A stretch of DNA of 34,805 bases from a virus (IMGVR_UViG_3300042879_004872:1-34805); one strand, 5' to 3'; shown: positions 14,255-22,186, numbered from the stretch's first letter. Notes: a model not told the origin generated them from the sequence alone. Program-made: numbers and translations.

Positions 14255-15282
14255 TGAACACACAAGAAAATTCTCTACACGTTTTTGACATAGATGATAC
14301 TCTATTCCACACGAATGCACAAGTAAAAGTGGTAGATCATGAAGGCAAAGTTGTTGATAGACTATCAAACTCTCAGTTCAATGATCATCAACTTCAGCCT
14401 GGTCATTCATACGACTTCTCTGAATTTAGATCGGCCGATAAATTTCGCGATGAATCAAAACCAATTCCAAAAATGTTGAATAAGCTAAAAGCTATTCATT
14501 CAAACATAAAAAAGAATCCGGGATCTGAATCTCGCGTCATCATGAATACTGCGCGGGCAGACTTTGACGACAAGAATAAATTCCTAAGTACATTTCGCAA
14601 GCAAAATGTAGATATTGATGACATACACGTTCATCGTGCAGGAAATATTGAAGGTGATGAACTGCCAGCAGTAAAGAAAGTAAAGATAATAAAGAAACAT
14701 CTAGAATCTGGCAAATACAAACACGTTCATATGTACGATGATAGCACGACAAATCTACAACACTTTCTTGCCATGAAGAAAGATCATCCAGATGTTGAAT
14801 TTCATGCACATCATGTGCTATCAGATGGCACAACACGAAAGTTTATTTCCAATCCTAAACTAGAAGAAGACGCTCCAGCAAATGCCGCAGGTGGTGGTGC
14901 CATTGCAGGCATTGGAGTTGGTCCACAAGGTGAACCTGGTGTACAACCAGGAACACAACAAAATATTCTTGCAAGAATGCTTCGTCGCAAGGCATTAAAA
15001 GAACCCAAGCAAGAAGAAAAGATACAAAAAGTCAACGAAGCAACGTTTGCGGGACAAGAAGTATTCGTTGTTCCAACACAGTATTATCACAATTGTCGAG
15101 AAGGAAAGAATCGATATCATAGCTATGAAAGATATGTGGGTAATGATGAAATAGGCGAAACAATCAGAAAGTATGGTAGAGACAGAAAGAATCGCAAGAA
15201 GCCAATCATCGTTCAAGATGAAAGAACTGGTGCGATGATGTATCTACGATACGGCGGAAAATATAGAAAGGATCGCACATGA
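14254..15282 (+). CDS. HAD-superfamily phosphatase fused to phage-specific C-terminal modules
   Basis: In this 342-residue product, residues 9-20 (HVFDIDDTLFHT) give the HAD DxDxT nucleophile motif. MNTAR (97-101) fits motif II (Ser/Thr), Lys141/Lys147 lie in the motif III region, and MYDDS (160-164) supplies the acidic motif IV. Residues 1-200 are therefore a phosphatase-like HAD domain. After LEE|D (205) comes a Gly-rich linker (GGGAIAGIGVGPQGEPGV) that I recognise from other phage modular proteins, then ILARMLRRK, a VNE|A site at 262 and a basic C-terminal module (FVVPTQYYHNCREGKNRYHS). The HAD call is firm. The substrate is unknown; polynucleotide or nucleotide 5'-phosphate is typical for phage HADs. 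The end overlaps the endolysin start. Confidence 0.75.
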   Translation: MNTQENSLHVFDIDDTLFHTNAQVKVVDHEGKVVDRLSNSQFNDHQLQPGHSYDFSEFRSADKFRDESKPIPKMLNKLKAIHSNIKKNPGSESRVIMNTARADFDDKNKFLSTFRKQNVDIDDIHVHRAGNIEGDELPAVKKVKIIKKHLESGKYKHVHMYDDSTTNLQHFLAMKKDHPDVEFHAHHVLSDGTTRKFISNPKLEEDAPANAAGGGAIAGIGVGPQGEPGVQPGTQQNILARMLRRKALKEPKQEEKIQKVNEATFAGQEVFVVPTQYYHNCREGKNRYHSYERYVGNDEIGETIRKYGRDRKNRKKPIIVQDERTGAMMYLRYGGKYRKDRT

Positions 15283-15887
15283 TTACACCTGAAATTCTCA
15301 AGCAATGCCTACCAGAAGCAACAATGCAGGCTTGCGAGACATTTGCCGAGCCATTGGCCGAAGCATGTGAAAAATTTGAAATCAATACACCACAAAGACT
15401 TGCTGCATTCATTGCACAAGTTGGTCACGAAAGTGGAAACCTACGCTTCGTAAAAGAAAACTTGAATTATTCTGCTCAAGGTCTTCGTAAGATATTTCCA
15501 AAATATTTTCCAAATGATCAACTTGCAATGCAGTATCAGCGTAATCCAGAAGCAATCGCAAATCGCGTATATGCAAATCGCATGGGTAATGGACCAGAAG
15601 ATTCCGGCGACGGATGGAGATATCGCGGTCGTGGTCTAATTCAATTGACAGGTCATGACAATTATCACAAGTGCATGGCTGATCTAGAAGTAGATGATCC
15701 AGAATACTTTGAAACTCCAGAAGGTGCAGTCTATTCAGCTTGCTGGTTCTGGAACACACGCAATCTAAATGCAGTAGCTGACACTGGCGATATCAAGAAA
15801 ATGACCAAGTTGATCAATGGTGGATTCATTGGTCTTGAAGATCGCATCAAGCATTATCAACACGCACTTCACGTCCTTGGTGAATGA
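15279..15887 (+). CDS. GH19-family endolysin (chitinase/lysozyme fold)
   Basis: The 202-residue product is a single glycoside hydrolase family 19 domain. Glu51 in FIAQVGHESGN is the expected catalytic acid, followed by LNYSAQGLRKIFPKYF, and the substrate-cleft signature GWRYRGRGLIQLTGHDNY lies at 112-129. GH19 phage enzymes cut the peptidoglycan glycan chain. No signal peptide is present, so a holin is needed for release, and a holin candidate is encoded 0.9 kb downstream. The ATG overlaps the HAD gene's stop by 4 bases and the stop overlaps the next gene by 4 bases, forming a tightly packed lysis cassette. Confidence 0.92.
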   Translation: MITPEILKQCLPEATMQACETFAEPLAEACEKFEINTPQRLAAFIAQVGHESGNLRFVKENLNYSAQGLRKIFPKYFPNDQLAMQYQRNPEAIANRVYANRMGNGPEDSGDGWRYRGRGLIQLTGHDNYHKCMADLEVDDPEYFETPEGAVYSACWFWNTRNLNAVADTGDIKKMTKLINGGFIGLEDRIKHYQHALHVLGE

Positions 15888-16354
15888 TGTTGGGGTTCTT
15901 TGCTTCAAAGGCAATGCTCGTAGTAGTAATCGCTTCTGTAGGTAGTGGCGGTTACTTCTATGTGCAAAGTCTTCGTCATCAACTTCAAGCAGCTGTAGAA
16001 GCGCAGCAGAAACTTGAAGATGCAATTGCTGCAAAAGAACTTGTCATGAACAAGATGAAAGAAGATATCGAAAACATAAGAAAGATAAATTCTGAATTGA
16101 ATACAAAGTTTGCAACTGCTCAACGTGATGTTCATGACTTGGAAAAAAAGTTTAGAGATTCGGAAGGTCGTCTAAAGGATTTTTCAAGAGCAGCAGTACA
16201 AAATCCAAAAGCATTGCAAGACAAGATCAATCGTGGTACAAAGTTTGCATTACGATGCAATGAAATTTCTTCTGGCGCACCATTGAAGCCAGAAGATGAT
16301 GCGAATAACATTTGTCAAGAACTGATAAAGAGCAAGAAAGCGGAAAAGAAATGA
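15884..16354 (+). CDS. Inner-membrane spanin-like protein (Rz-type)
   Basis: The 156-residue product has one N-terminal membrane segment (about residues 8-27, KAMLVVVIASVGSGGYFYV) followed by a long periplasmic coiled coil (about 30-100, rich in Gln, Glu, Lys) and a C-terminal part with two cysteines (LRCNEIS and ICQEL). This is the layout of i-spanins, which span the periplasm and fuse membranes in the final lysis step. It lies directly after the endolysin and overlaps the following lipoprotein gene, the usual i-spanin/o-spanin order. Sequence similarity to lambda Rz is not obvious, so the call rests on architecture and context. Confidence 0.7.
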   Translation: MMLGFFASKAMLVVVIASVGSGGYFYVQSLRHQLQAAVEAQQKLEDAIAAKELVMNKMKEDIENIRKINSELNTKFATAQRDVHDLEKKFRDSEGRLKDFSRAAVQNPKALQDKINRGTKFALRCNEISSGAPLKPEDDANNICQELIKSKKAEKK

Positions 16355-16752
16355 ATCGCCTGTTACTATGTGCTACGTTATTGCTTGCGGGATGTGGTGG
16401 CGTAGCCCCAAAGATTGTTGAAAAACCGATACTGGTTGATAGACCTGAGTTGATTGTTCCAGAAGTACAACCAGTACAACAATATGACTTTGAGTGGATT
16501 GTGATTACAAGAGAAAACTTCGATAGTGTTGCACGAGATTTGGAAAGTCGTGGACAAACAATCGTTCTATTTGCAATCACACCACAAGGATATCAAAATC
16601 TAAGTTTGAGCATCGCAGAACTTAGAAGATTCATAACACAACAACAGTCTGTGATCGTGTCATACAAGACATATTATGGTAAAAAGACTGAAGAACCAAA
16701 AGTAGAAGAAAAGAAAGAAGAAGAAAAGAAACCATTTTGGAAAATATTCTGA
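16351..16752 (+). CDS. Outer-membrane lipoprotein, probable o-spanin partner
   Basis: The chosen start at 16351 overlaps the i-spanin stop (ATGA) and gives a clean lipoprotein signal, MNRLLLCATLLLAGCGG, with lipidation at Cys15; a longer frame from 16312 would bury it. The 133-residue product has a Pro/Val-rich stretch (VEKPILVDRPELIVPEVQP), a small folded domain (WIVITRENFDSVARDLESRG, FAITPQGYQNLSL) and a highly charged tail (KVEEKKEEEKK). Lipoprotein plus position after an i-spanin suggests an o-spanin. The folded domain, which recurs in other aquatic T4-like phages, is larger than classical Rz1, so another role is possible. Confidence 0.65.
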   Translation: MNRLLLCATLLLAGCGGVAPKIVEKPILVDRPELIVPEVQPVQQYDFEWIVITRENFDSVARDLESRGQTIVLFAITPQGYQNLSLSIAELRRFITQQQSVIVSYKTYYGKKTEEPKVEEKKEEEKKPFWKIF

Positions 16753-16761
16753 GGTATTACC

Positions 16762-17265
16762 ATGGCAGTCAACGCAGAAACAGAAGTAAAAACACCTGAC
16801 GGAAAACCAGCTGAAGACTGGATGAGCAAAAGATGGCGACCAATGATGGGTTGGTTATACATGGGAACATGTACAGTTGACTTCATTGTTTTTCCTATTG
16901 TTTGGTCCGTTCTACAAGCAGCAACAGGTCAAAACGTAACACAATGGAATCCAATCACTCTACAGGGTGCTGGACTATATCATCTTGCAATGGGTGCAAT
17001 ATGCGGTGTCGCCGCATGGTCACGCGGACAAGAAAAGATGGCAGGCTCTGGTATGAGTGGTGGAATGGGTATGGGAATGGGCAGTGGTATGGGTAGTGGT
17101 ATGGGTATGGGTAGTGGTATGGGTATGGGTATGAATAGATCAATGCCACTAAATAGTACTACACCGACGCCTTCATCATATTCAAGATCTACTGCGTCTA
17201 CCTCAAAGTCGGTGCTTCCTGATACTGATATGGAAGACGCAGACAATATGATAAGAAGACGATAA
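16762..17265 (+). CDS. Holin, GTA_holin_3TM-like, with Gly-Met-rich insertion
   Basis: In this 167-residue product, residues about 22-92 contain WMSKRWRPMMGWLYMG, then hydrophobic helices (TVDFIVFPIVWSVL and LYHLAMGAICGVAAW), matching the three-helix holin family first described for gene-transfer-agent release. A striking Gly/Met/Ser run follows (about 95-125), then a polar Ser/Thr-rich tail. A good GAGGT ribosome-binding site precedes the ATG. It sits behind the endolysin and spanin genes, completing the lysis cassette. Holins make inner-membrane holes that release the endolysin. The Gly-Met run is low complexity and probably variable in length. Confidence 0.75.
   Translation: MAVNAETEVKTPDGKPAEDWMSKRWRPMMGWLYMGTCTVDFIVFPIVWSVLQAATGQNVTQWNPITLQGAGLYHLAMGAICGVAAWSRGQEKMAGSGMSGGMGMGMGSGMGSGMGMGSGMGMGMNRSMPLNSTTPTPSSYSRSTASTSKSVLPDTDMEDADNMIRRR
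17050..17136 (+). repeat. Short Gly-Met codon repeat in holin gene
   Basis: The sequence ggtatgggtagtggtatggg and variants recur, coding GMGMGSGMGSGMGMGSGMGM. The period is 6-12 bases and stays in frame. It probably arose by replication slippage and could vary between close relatives. Confidence 0.8.
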
Positions 17266-17276
17266 GGAGAAAACAA

Positions 17277-17447
17277 ATGGAATTTGTAACTAATCTAGTA
17301 TCACTTCTATGGGCGCTAATTTGGACTAAGGAAGCATTTTGGCTAGTCGTTGGACTTCTTGTTGGCTGGAACATTCTTCCACAACCAACTTGGGTAAAAG
17401 GTCTGGTTGCAAAAGTACTTCCTAAAAAAGTAACGTCACCGGAGTGA
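17277..17447 (+). CDS. 56-residue single-pass membrane protein
   Basis: ATG at 17277 follows a strong ribosome-binding site (AAGGAG, 17264-17269), and the frame stops at TGA 17445-17447. The product starts MEFVTNLVSLLWALIW, has a hydrophobic span (about 20-34, AFWLVVGLLVGWNIL) and ends with a basic tail (VKGLVAKVLPKK). It lies 11 bases after the holin gene. Size, membrane span and position make it a candidate antiholin or second lysis regulator, but nothing in the sequence proves that. Confidence 0.65.
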   Translation: MEFVTNLVSLLWALIWTKEAFWLVVGLLVGWNILPQPTWVKGLVAKVLPKKVTSPE

Positions 17448-17458
17448 TATAATAAATC

Positions 17459-17947
17459 ATGGGCGCGGTCAGAAGAAAAACAGACGTAAATACGGACGTA
17501 GAACTAATCAAGAAAGATATATCTTTAATTACAGATGTATTCAAGAAACTCGATACTACAATAGAAAAACTAGAAGAACTGACCGCGTCCATGACCAAGG
17601 TCCTCTCACTTCATGAACAAAAACTAGAATACCAAGAAAGAAAAGATCAAGAATTGGATAAGCTAATAGAACAAAGACGTACAGAACTACAATCAGACAT
17701 AAAAGAACTACATTCTCGCATAACAACAGTAAATCGTGAATTGCTCGTAAAAATTGAACACACCGAACAAAAAATAACAAATGAAATCAAAAACCTAAAA
17801 GAACATATAACAAACGAACACAAGAAACAATCAAACGTAGTGGAACAAATACAACGCTGGAAGTGGATGATTCTTGGTGGGTCAGCTGCAGTAATGTGGC
17901 TGATCTCCAGCGTAAACTTTGCCACTCTTTCAAAATTCTTCAAATAA
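17459..17947 (+). CDS. Coiled-coil protein with C-terminal membrane anchor
   Basis: In this 162-residue product, residues about 12-130 are a nearly continuous coiled coil rich in Glu, Lys, Leu and Ile (DVELIKKDISLITDVFKKLD; LHEQKLEYQERKDQELDKLI). A C-terminal hydrophobic segment (about 134-155, WMILGGSAAVMWLISSVNFA) would anchor it in a membrane. I recognise the general form from T4-like cyanophages and related phages, where it is conserved without assigned function. It follows the small membrane protein by 11 bases. The ribosome-binding site is weak (GGAG, 14 bases before the ATG). A lysis-timing or membrane-associated replication role is conceivable but unsupported. Confidence 0.65.
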   Translation: MGAVRRKTDVNTDVELIKKDISLITDVFKKLDTTIEKLEELTASMTKVLSLHEQKLEYQERKDQELDKLIEQRRTELQSDIKELHSRITTVNRELLVKIEHTEQKITNEIKNLKEHITNEHKKQSNVVEQIQRWKWMILGGSAAVMWLISSVNFATLSKFFK

Positions 17948-17948
17948 T

Positions 17949-17977
17949 TTGACTTTACAGCCCTGGTCGTCTATAAT
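17949..17977 (+). promoter_or_regulatory. Strong sigma-70 type promoter before primase
   Basis: TTGACT (17949-17954) and TATAAT (17972-17977) are separated by exactly 17 bases, close to the bacterial housekeeping consensus. The -35 overlaps the sequence just after the previous gene's stop. The ATG of the primase gene starts 7 bases after the -10 box, so the transcript would start at or next to the start codon. This marks the shift from late genes to host-polymerase-driven early or middle replication genes. Confidence 0.75.
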
Positions 17978-17983
17978 GACGAA

Positions 17984-18985
17984 ATGATGTGGCTAGATAA
18001 AAAATACCTAAACTTGATCTCGCACAAGCTGGAACGCTTTGCGTGGAAAGGCGATAGACTTGCAAACATGAGATGTCCACTATGTGGCGATTCTCATAAG
18101 AACAAGTTGAAGGCGCGTGGTTATGCATTTGAACTCAAGGGAAGCTTGATGTACAAGTGCCACAATTGCTCTGCGTCAATGTCCATTCCAGCATTTGTCA
18201 AGATCATAGACGAAACGCTATATCGCGAATACATGATGGAAAAGTTTGGTGCCGCCAATAACGCAACGACAAACACAGAATCAAAGCTTGTCATGAAGTC
18301 ACCAATCTTTCGTGCAAAGATCAATCTACCAACGATTGAATCTCTACAGGAAGAACATTATGCTCGTCAATATATCGCGAATCGTAGGATTCCCAAGGAG
18401 TTATATAATCAGCTATACTATGCCGAAGACTTTCGTTCATTCATCGATGAATTGTCTCCCGATCATGGCAAAGAATTGAAAAGCGATTCTCGCATCGTGA
18501 TTCCATTCTATGATGTCAAAAAGCGTCTAGTTGCTGTGCAAGGTCGTGCATTGACTGATAACAACAAGATTCGATATATAACCATCAAGGTAGATGAAAC
18601 ATCACCAAAGATCTATGGTCTTGATCGACTTGATGTTGGTAAGACAACATATGTTGTCGAAGGTCCAATTGATTCAATGTTTCTGCCAAATGCAATTGCA
18701 ATTGCTGGTGCAAATCTGATTCAAGTTCGTGAATATATCAATGAAGAGACTGCGGTATTCATCTCGGACAATGAACCAAGAAACAAGGATATCGTTCGTC
18801 AGATTGCTCAAAACATAGACTCTGGCTTGAAAGTGTGCATCTGGCCATCGACTGTGCAATTGAAAGACATCAATGATTTGATACTTGCTGGTTATACGAC
18901 GCAACAAATTGTAACATTGATCGACGCAAACACACATAGTGGCGTGAAAGCCAAGTTCATGCTCAATCAGTGGAAAAAAATATAA
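17984..18985 (+). CDS. DNA primase, T4 gp61-like (zinc ribbon plus Toprim)
   Basis: The 333-residue product has an N-terminal zinc ribbon with Cys31/Cys34 (CPLCGDSH) and Cys59/Cys62 (CHNC), then a Toprim catalytic domain with Glu in VVEGPIDSMF (about 225) and the Asp-containing FISDNEP (about 258). This is the T4 gp61 primase layout, which makes RNA primers with the replicative helicase for lagging-strand synthesis. There is no ribosome-binding site: a near-consensus promoter sits directly upstream, so the message may be leaderless. Start codons at 17984 and 17987 are both possible. Length agrees with gp61 (about 340 residues). Confidence 0.88.
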   Translation: MMWLDKKYLNLISHKLERFAWKGDRLANMRCPLCGDSHKNKLKARGYAFELKGSLMYKCHNCSASMSIPAFVKIIDETLYREYMMEKFGAANNATTNTESKLVMKSPIFRAKINLPTIESLQEEHYARQYIANRRIPKELYNQLYYAEDFRSFIDELSPDHGKELKSDSRIVIPFYDVKKRLVAVQGRALTDNNKIRYITIKVDETSPKIYGLDRLDVGKTTYVVEGPIDSMFLPNAIAIAGANLIQVREYINEETAVFISDNEPRNKDIVRQIAQNIDSGLKVCIWPSTVQLKDINDLILAGYTTQQIVTLIDANTHSGVKAKFMLNQWKKI

Positions 18986-18997
18986 AAATATTTTTTG

Positions 18998-19025
18998 TTG
19001 ATATTTTCTATTTTCATGATATAAT
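18998..19025 (+). promoter_or_regulatory. Sigma-70 type promoter before thyX
   Basis: TTGATA (18998-19003) and a perfect TATAAT (19020-19025) are 16 bases apart, 37 bases before the thyX ATG. It would drive the nucleotide-metabolism genes thyX and the ribonucleotide reductase with host polymerase. An AT-only stem-loop (18975-18996) just upstream separates it from the primase gene. Confidence 0.7.
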
Positions 19026-19062
19026 CATCATAAGTATACTATCCGCTAATGATGGGTGAATC

Positions 19063-19746
19063 ATGAAAATAGAATTAGTGTCCTACACACAACCAGTGAA
19101 GCGATTGCAAGATCAAGGGATTTCTACACCTGTTGATCTAGTGGCATACTGTGCGCGCGTGTCTAATCCAGCAAATCAATTCAACAATGAAACGTCAGAG
19201 AAACTTGTCAATTACTTGATTCGGAACAAGCATTGGTCTCCGCTTCAAATGGTTGACATGACTTTGGAAATTGAAACCACACGCGATATCGCACGACAGA
19301 TATTGCGCCATCGTTCATTTGAATTTCAGGAATTTAGTCAAAGATATGCAGTTGCCGATCTTGGATTTGAATTTAGAGAGGCAAGATATCAAGATACAAA
19401 AAATAGACAGAACTCAACTGAAATGGATTTGACTGACATTAGTCAAAAAGATACTTATGAGATGTGGAATGAGTATCAAAAAAGACTTTCCGAGATGTCA
19501 TCAAAGTTCTACAACTGGGCAATAGCAAATGGTATTGCCAAAGAAGTTGCGCGCTCAGTTCTTCCTGAAGGATTAGTTCTAACTCGCATGTACATGAAGG
19601 GATCCCTTCGTTCTTGGGTCCACTATATAGAACTACGTTCGGCGAACGGAACTCAAAAAGAACATAGACTAATAGCCATAGAGGCTGCAAAGGTAATATC
19701 TCAGGTATTTCCTATCGATAAAATTATTTCAACCAATAATCAATAA
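19063..19746 (+). CDS. thyX: Flavin-dependent thymidylate synthase
   Basis: The 227-residue product carries the ThyX signature RHR-x7-S at residues 82-92 (RHRSFEFQEFSQRYA) and the C-terminal substrate-binding motif with Arg, Gln, Glu and Arg in RSANGTQKEHR. ThyX makes dTMP from dUMP using methylene-tetrahydrofolate, FAD and NADPH. Length is usual for the family. It sits 11 bases before the ribonucleotide reductase gene and behind its own sigma-70 promoter. The two enzymes together supply DNA precursors during replication, as in many aquatic phages. Confidence 0.95.
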   Translation: MKIELVSYTQPVKRLQDQGISTPVDLVAYCARVSNPANQFNNETSEKLVNYLIRNKHWSPLQMVDMTLEIETTRDIARQILRHRSFEFQEFSQRYAVADLGFEFREARYQDTKNRQNSTEMDLTDISQKDTYEMWNEYQKRLSEMSSKFYNWAIANGIAKEVARSVLPEGLVLTRMYMKGSLRSWVHYIELRSANGTQKEHRLIAIEAAKVISQVFPIDKIISTNNQ

Positions 19747-19757
19747 AGAGGCATGAG

Positions 19758-21677
19758 ATGAGTAATTCACTCCCAACACAGTATCAATCTTTTATCCATC
19801 TTTCACGATATTCAAGATGGTTGCCAGACAAGAATAGAAGAGAAACTTGGTTTGAAACTGTCGGTCGTTACTTTGATTTCTTTGAAGAACACCTAAAGGA
19901 AGTTTGCAATTACAAGGTCAAGCCAGAAGAACGTCGTGAACTGGAAGACGCTGTTCTCAGCCTTGAGATCATGCCATCGATGCGTTGCTTGATGACTGCT
20001 GGGGAAGCATTGAAACGCGAGAACGTATCTGGATATAATTGTTCATATGTTGCTGTTGATTCTCCACGTTCGTTTGATGAAATCTTATATATTCTCATGA
20101 ATGGTACTGGTGTTGGTTTCTCTGTTGAACAGAAATATACCGATCAACTTCCTATCATCGCTGAAGATTTTTTTGAGACAGACACTACTGTAGTAGTCGG
20201 CGATAGCAAGTTGGGATGGGCAAAAGCATTAAAAGAAATCATTCATCTTCTTTATGGTGGTCAGATTCCACGTTGGGATGTATCAAAAGTAAGACCTGCT
20301 GGCGCGCCTCTAAAAACTTTCGGCGGACGTGCATCTGGACCAGAGCCTCTTGTTGCTCTATTTGAATTTGTTTCTCGGATTTTCAAAAATGCTGCGGGTC
20401 GCAAGCTGACTTCTCTTGAATGTCACGACATCGTATGCAAGATCGCAGAAATCGTTGTTGTTGGTGGTGTTCGTCGTTCAGCCCTTATTTCATTGTCGGA
20501 TCTTTCTGATGACGGTATGCGTACTGCCAAGTCGGGTATGTGGTGGGAAAACAATCCACAGCGCGCACTAGCAAACAATTCATTCGTCGCAAAGCGCAAG
20601 CCCGACATGTCTGTATTCATGAAGGAGTGGTTTGCACTTTATGAATCAAAGTCGGGTGAGCGAGGAATCTTCTCGCGCACAGCTTCACAGAGCCAAGCAA
20701 AGAAGTATGGTCGTCGCAATCCAGATTTTGAATTTGGAACAAATCCTTGCTCAGAAATCATTCTTCGTAATCGTGAATTCTGCAATCTGACGGAAGTGGT
20801 TGTTCGCGCAAATGATAGCGCAGTCGATCTTCATCGCAAGATCAGACTTGCAACTATTCTTGGTACATGGCAATCAACATTGACGAACTTCAAGTATCTT
20901 CGCAATACATGGAAGAACAATTGCGATGAAGAAAGATTGCTTGGCGTATCATTGACTGGTATCATGGACAACGAGATCACGAACGGCAAGAAGGGTCGTG
21001 AAGAACTGCGTTCGACATTGAATGCTATTCGCACTCATGCAGTCACTACAAATACTGAATGGGCAAAGAAGCTAGGCATTCCTCGTTCAGCAGCCATCAC
21101 TTGTGTAAAGCCATCTGGAACTGTATCACAGCTTGTTGACTCGGCATCGGGTATTCACGCTCGTCATGCACCATATTACATTCGCACGGTTCGTGCTGAC
21201 AAGAAAGACCCATTGGCCAAGATGATGGTTGATGCAGGATTTCCTGTTGAAGACGATGTGATGAAGCCTGATCACACATATGTCTTTGCATTCCCAATGA
21301 AGACGCCAGAAAATGCAGTATTTCGTAAAGACATGACTGCGATTGAACAACTTGAATTGTGGCTTGAGTATCAGCGTCATTTCTGTGAACACAAGCCTTC
21401 TGTCACTATTTCCGTGAAGGAAGAAGAGTGGATGGAAGTCGGTGCATGGGTCTATGAGCATTTTGATGAAATGTCTGGTGTTTCATTCTTGCCGTTCTCT
21501 GACCATGTGTACAAGCAGGCACCTTATCAAGATTGCACCAAGGAAGAATATGAAGCAATGTTGGCAAAAATGCCAAAGAATGTTGACTGGAGCAAGCTAT
21601 CAGAGTATGAAAAGCGTGATACGACAACTGGAACTCAGGAGCTTTCGTGTACTGCAGGATCATGTGAGGTGGTGTGA
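19758..21677 (+). CDS. nrdJ: Adenosylcobalamin-dependent (class II) ribonucleotide reductase, monomeric type
   Basis: The 639-residue product shows class II features: the redox Cys95 (SGYNCSYVAVDS), the active-site N329-x-C331-x-E333 (TNPCSEII) carrying the thiyl-radical cysteine, partner Cys342, the phosphate loop PSGTVSQLV (about 452) and the C-terminal reducing pair Cys631/Cys636 (LSCTAGSC). No tyrosyl-radical subunit or glycyl-radical gene lies nearby, consistent with a B12-dependent enzyme needing no oxygen. It is somewhat shorter than Lactobacillus RTPR (about 740 residues). It reduces ribonucleotides for phage DNA synthesis and depends on cobalamin available in the host. A GAGG precedes the start. 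Confidence 0.92.
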   Translation: MSNSLPTQYQSFIHLSRYSRWLPDKNRRETWFETVGRYFDFFEEHLKEVCNYKVKPEERRELEDAVLSLEIMPSMRCLMTAGEALKRENVSGYNCSYVAVDSPRSFDEILYILMNGTGVGFSVEQKYTDQLPIIAEDFFETDTTVVVGDSKLGWAKALKEIIHLLYGGQIPRWDVSKVRPAGAPLKTFGGRASGPEPLVALFEFVSRIFKNAAGRKLTSLECHDIVCKIAEIVVVGGVRRSALISLSDLSDDGMRTAKSGMWWENNPQRALANNSFVAKRKPDMSVFMKEWFALYESKSGERGIFSRTASQSQAKKYGRRNPDFEFGTNPCSEIILRNREFCNLTEVVVRANDSAVDLHRKIRLATILGTWQSTLTNFKYLRNTWKNNCDEERLLGVSLTGIMDNEITNGKKGREELRSTLNAIRTHAVTTNTEWAKKLGIPRSAAITCVKPSGTVSQLVDSASGIHARHAPYYIRTVRADKKDPLAKMMVDAGFPVEDDVMKPDHTYVFAFPMKTPENAVFRKDMTAIEQLELWLEYQRHFCEHKPSVTISVKEEEWMEVGAWVYEHFDEMSGVSFLPFSDHVYKQAPYQDCTKEEYEAMLAKMPKNVDWSKLSEYEKRDTTTGTQELSCTAGSCEVV

Positions 21678-21838
21678 TGGAGAGAACACTACAATGCGTA
21701 TCATGCGACTCTGAATACACTATAGAATATGATGAGGATGCAGTAACGGGCAAGGATTGCTATTGCCCGTTCTGCGGCCATATGTATGACTTTGATGATG
21801 CCGAAGAAGATGATTCCTGGAATGAGGAAGAAGAATAA
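21677..21838 (+). CDS. 53-residue zinc-ribbon protein
   Basis: The ATG overlaps the reductase stop (TGATG) and the frame ends with TAA at 21836-21838. The peptide has two Cys pairs (QCVSCDS and YCPFCGH) about 22 residues apart, the layout of a rubredoxin-like or zinc-ribbon knuckle, followed by a very acidic tail (DFDDAEEDDSW, EEEE). It is translationally coupled to the ribonucleotide reductase, so an accessory or electron-transfer role is possible, but a generic phage zinc ribbon is equally likely. Confidence 0.75.
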   Translation: MERTLQCVSCDSEYTIEYDEDAVTGKDCYCPFCGHMYDFDDAEEDDSWNEEEE

Positions 21839-21841
21839 ATA
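21834..21841 (+). promoter_or_regulatory. Late-promoter-like element (AATAAATA)
   Basis: AATAAATA matches seven of eight bases of TATAAATA and lies 33 bases before the ATG at 21875. It overlaps the stop codon of the zinc-ribbon gene. It would place the three leader-sharing small proteins under late control, in keeping with their possible head-related role. Confidence 0.4.
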
Positions 21842-21874
21842 GTCAATATATCTCAATTCTAGAGAGAGAGAATC

Positions 21875-22186
21875 ATGGACGACTCATCAATTCAATATAG
21901 AATTCGTTTGGCACAGATCAATGGCATCAAGCTGGATGAAGCAAAAGAAAAAGATTGGGAACAACCTAAACAGGATGATTCATATCATAACATGGAACGT
22001 GCATCTGCTATACAGTTATACCATGATGAAATGAGAAACAATACTAGAAACGGCTTACCAAGCCGTACAGCACATATAGAAGCCATGGATGCTGTAGAGA
22101 ATGAGCATGGTAAATCCGGATTAGATCATCTGCATGGTCATTTTTCGGAGCTAGAATTGAATCGTAATTCTGAAGAAAACAAATAA
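21875..22186 (+). CDS. Leader-bearing small phage protein, paralogue 1
   Basis: The 103-residue product starts with a 23-residue leader (MDDSSIQYRIRLAQ...IKLDEA) that is identical, base for base, to the leader of the next gene. The leader ends in L-D-E|A, matching the hydrophobic-x-E|A pattern cut by T4-type prohead proteases. The body has a helical domain with a motif shared with its neighbours (Y-H-D-E-M, N-x-x-R, AHIEAMDAV, then HGKSGLDHLHGH). Function unknown. The family is local, tandem and behind a late-like element, so a packaged head protein is a reasonable guess. Confidence 0.65.
   Translation: MDDSSIQYRIRLAQINGIKLDEAKEKDWEQPKQDDSYHNMERASAIQLYHDEMRNNTRNGLPSRTAHIEAMDAVENEHGKSGLDHLHGHFSELELNRNSEENK

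Noticed and set aside
17448-17453. TATAAT directly before the gene at 17459 as a leaderless promoter
   Set aside because: No recognisable -35 lies 16-18 bases upstream, and a weak GGAG can serve for translation. The match is likely chance in AT-rich sequence.
18975-18996. Intrinsic terminator after the primase gene
   Set aside because: The 9-bp stem is made only of A and T, overlaps the stop codon and lies in an AT run where such pairing is expected. A weak terminator cannot be excluded.
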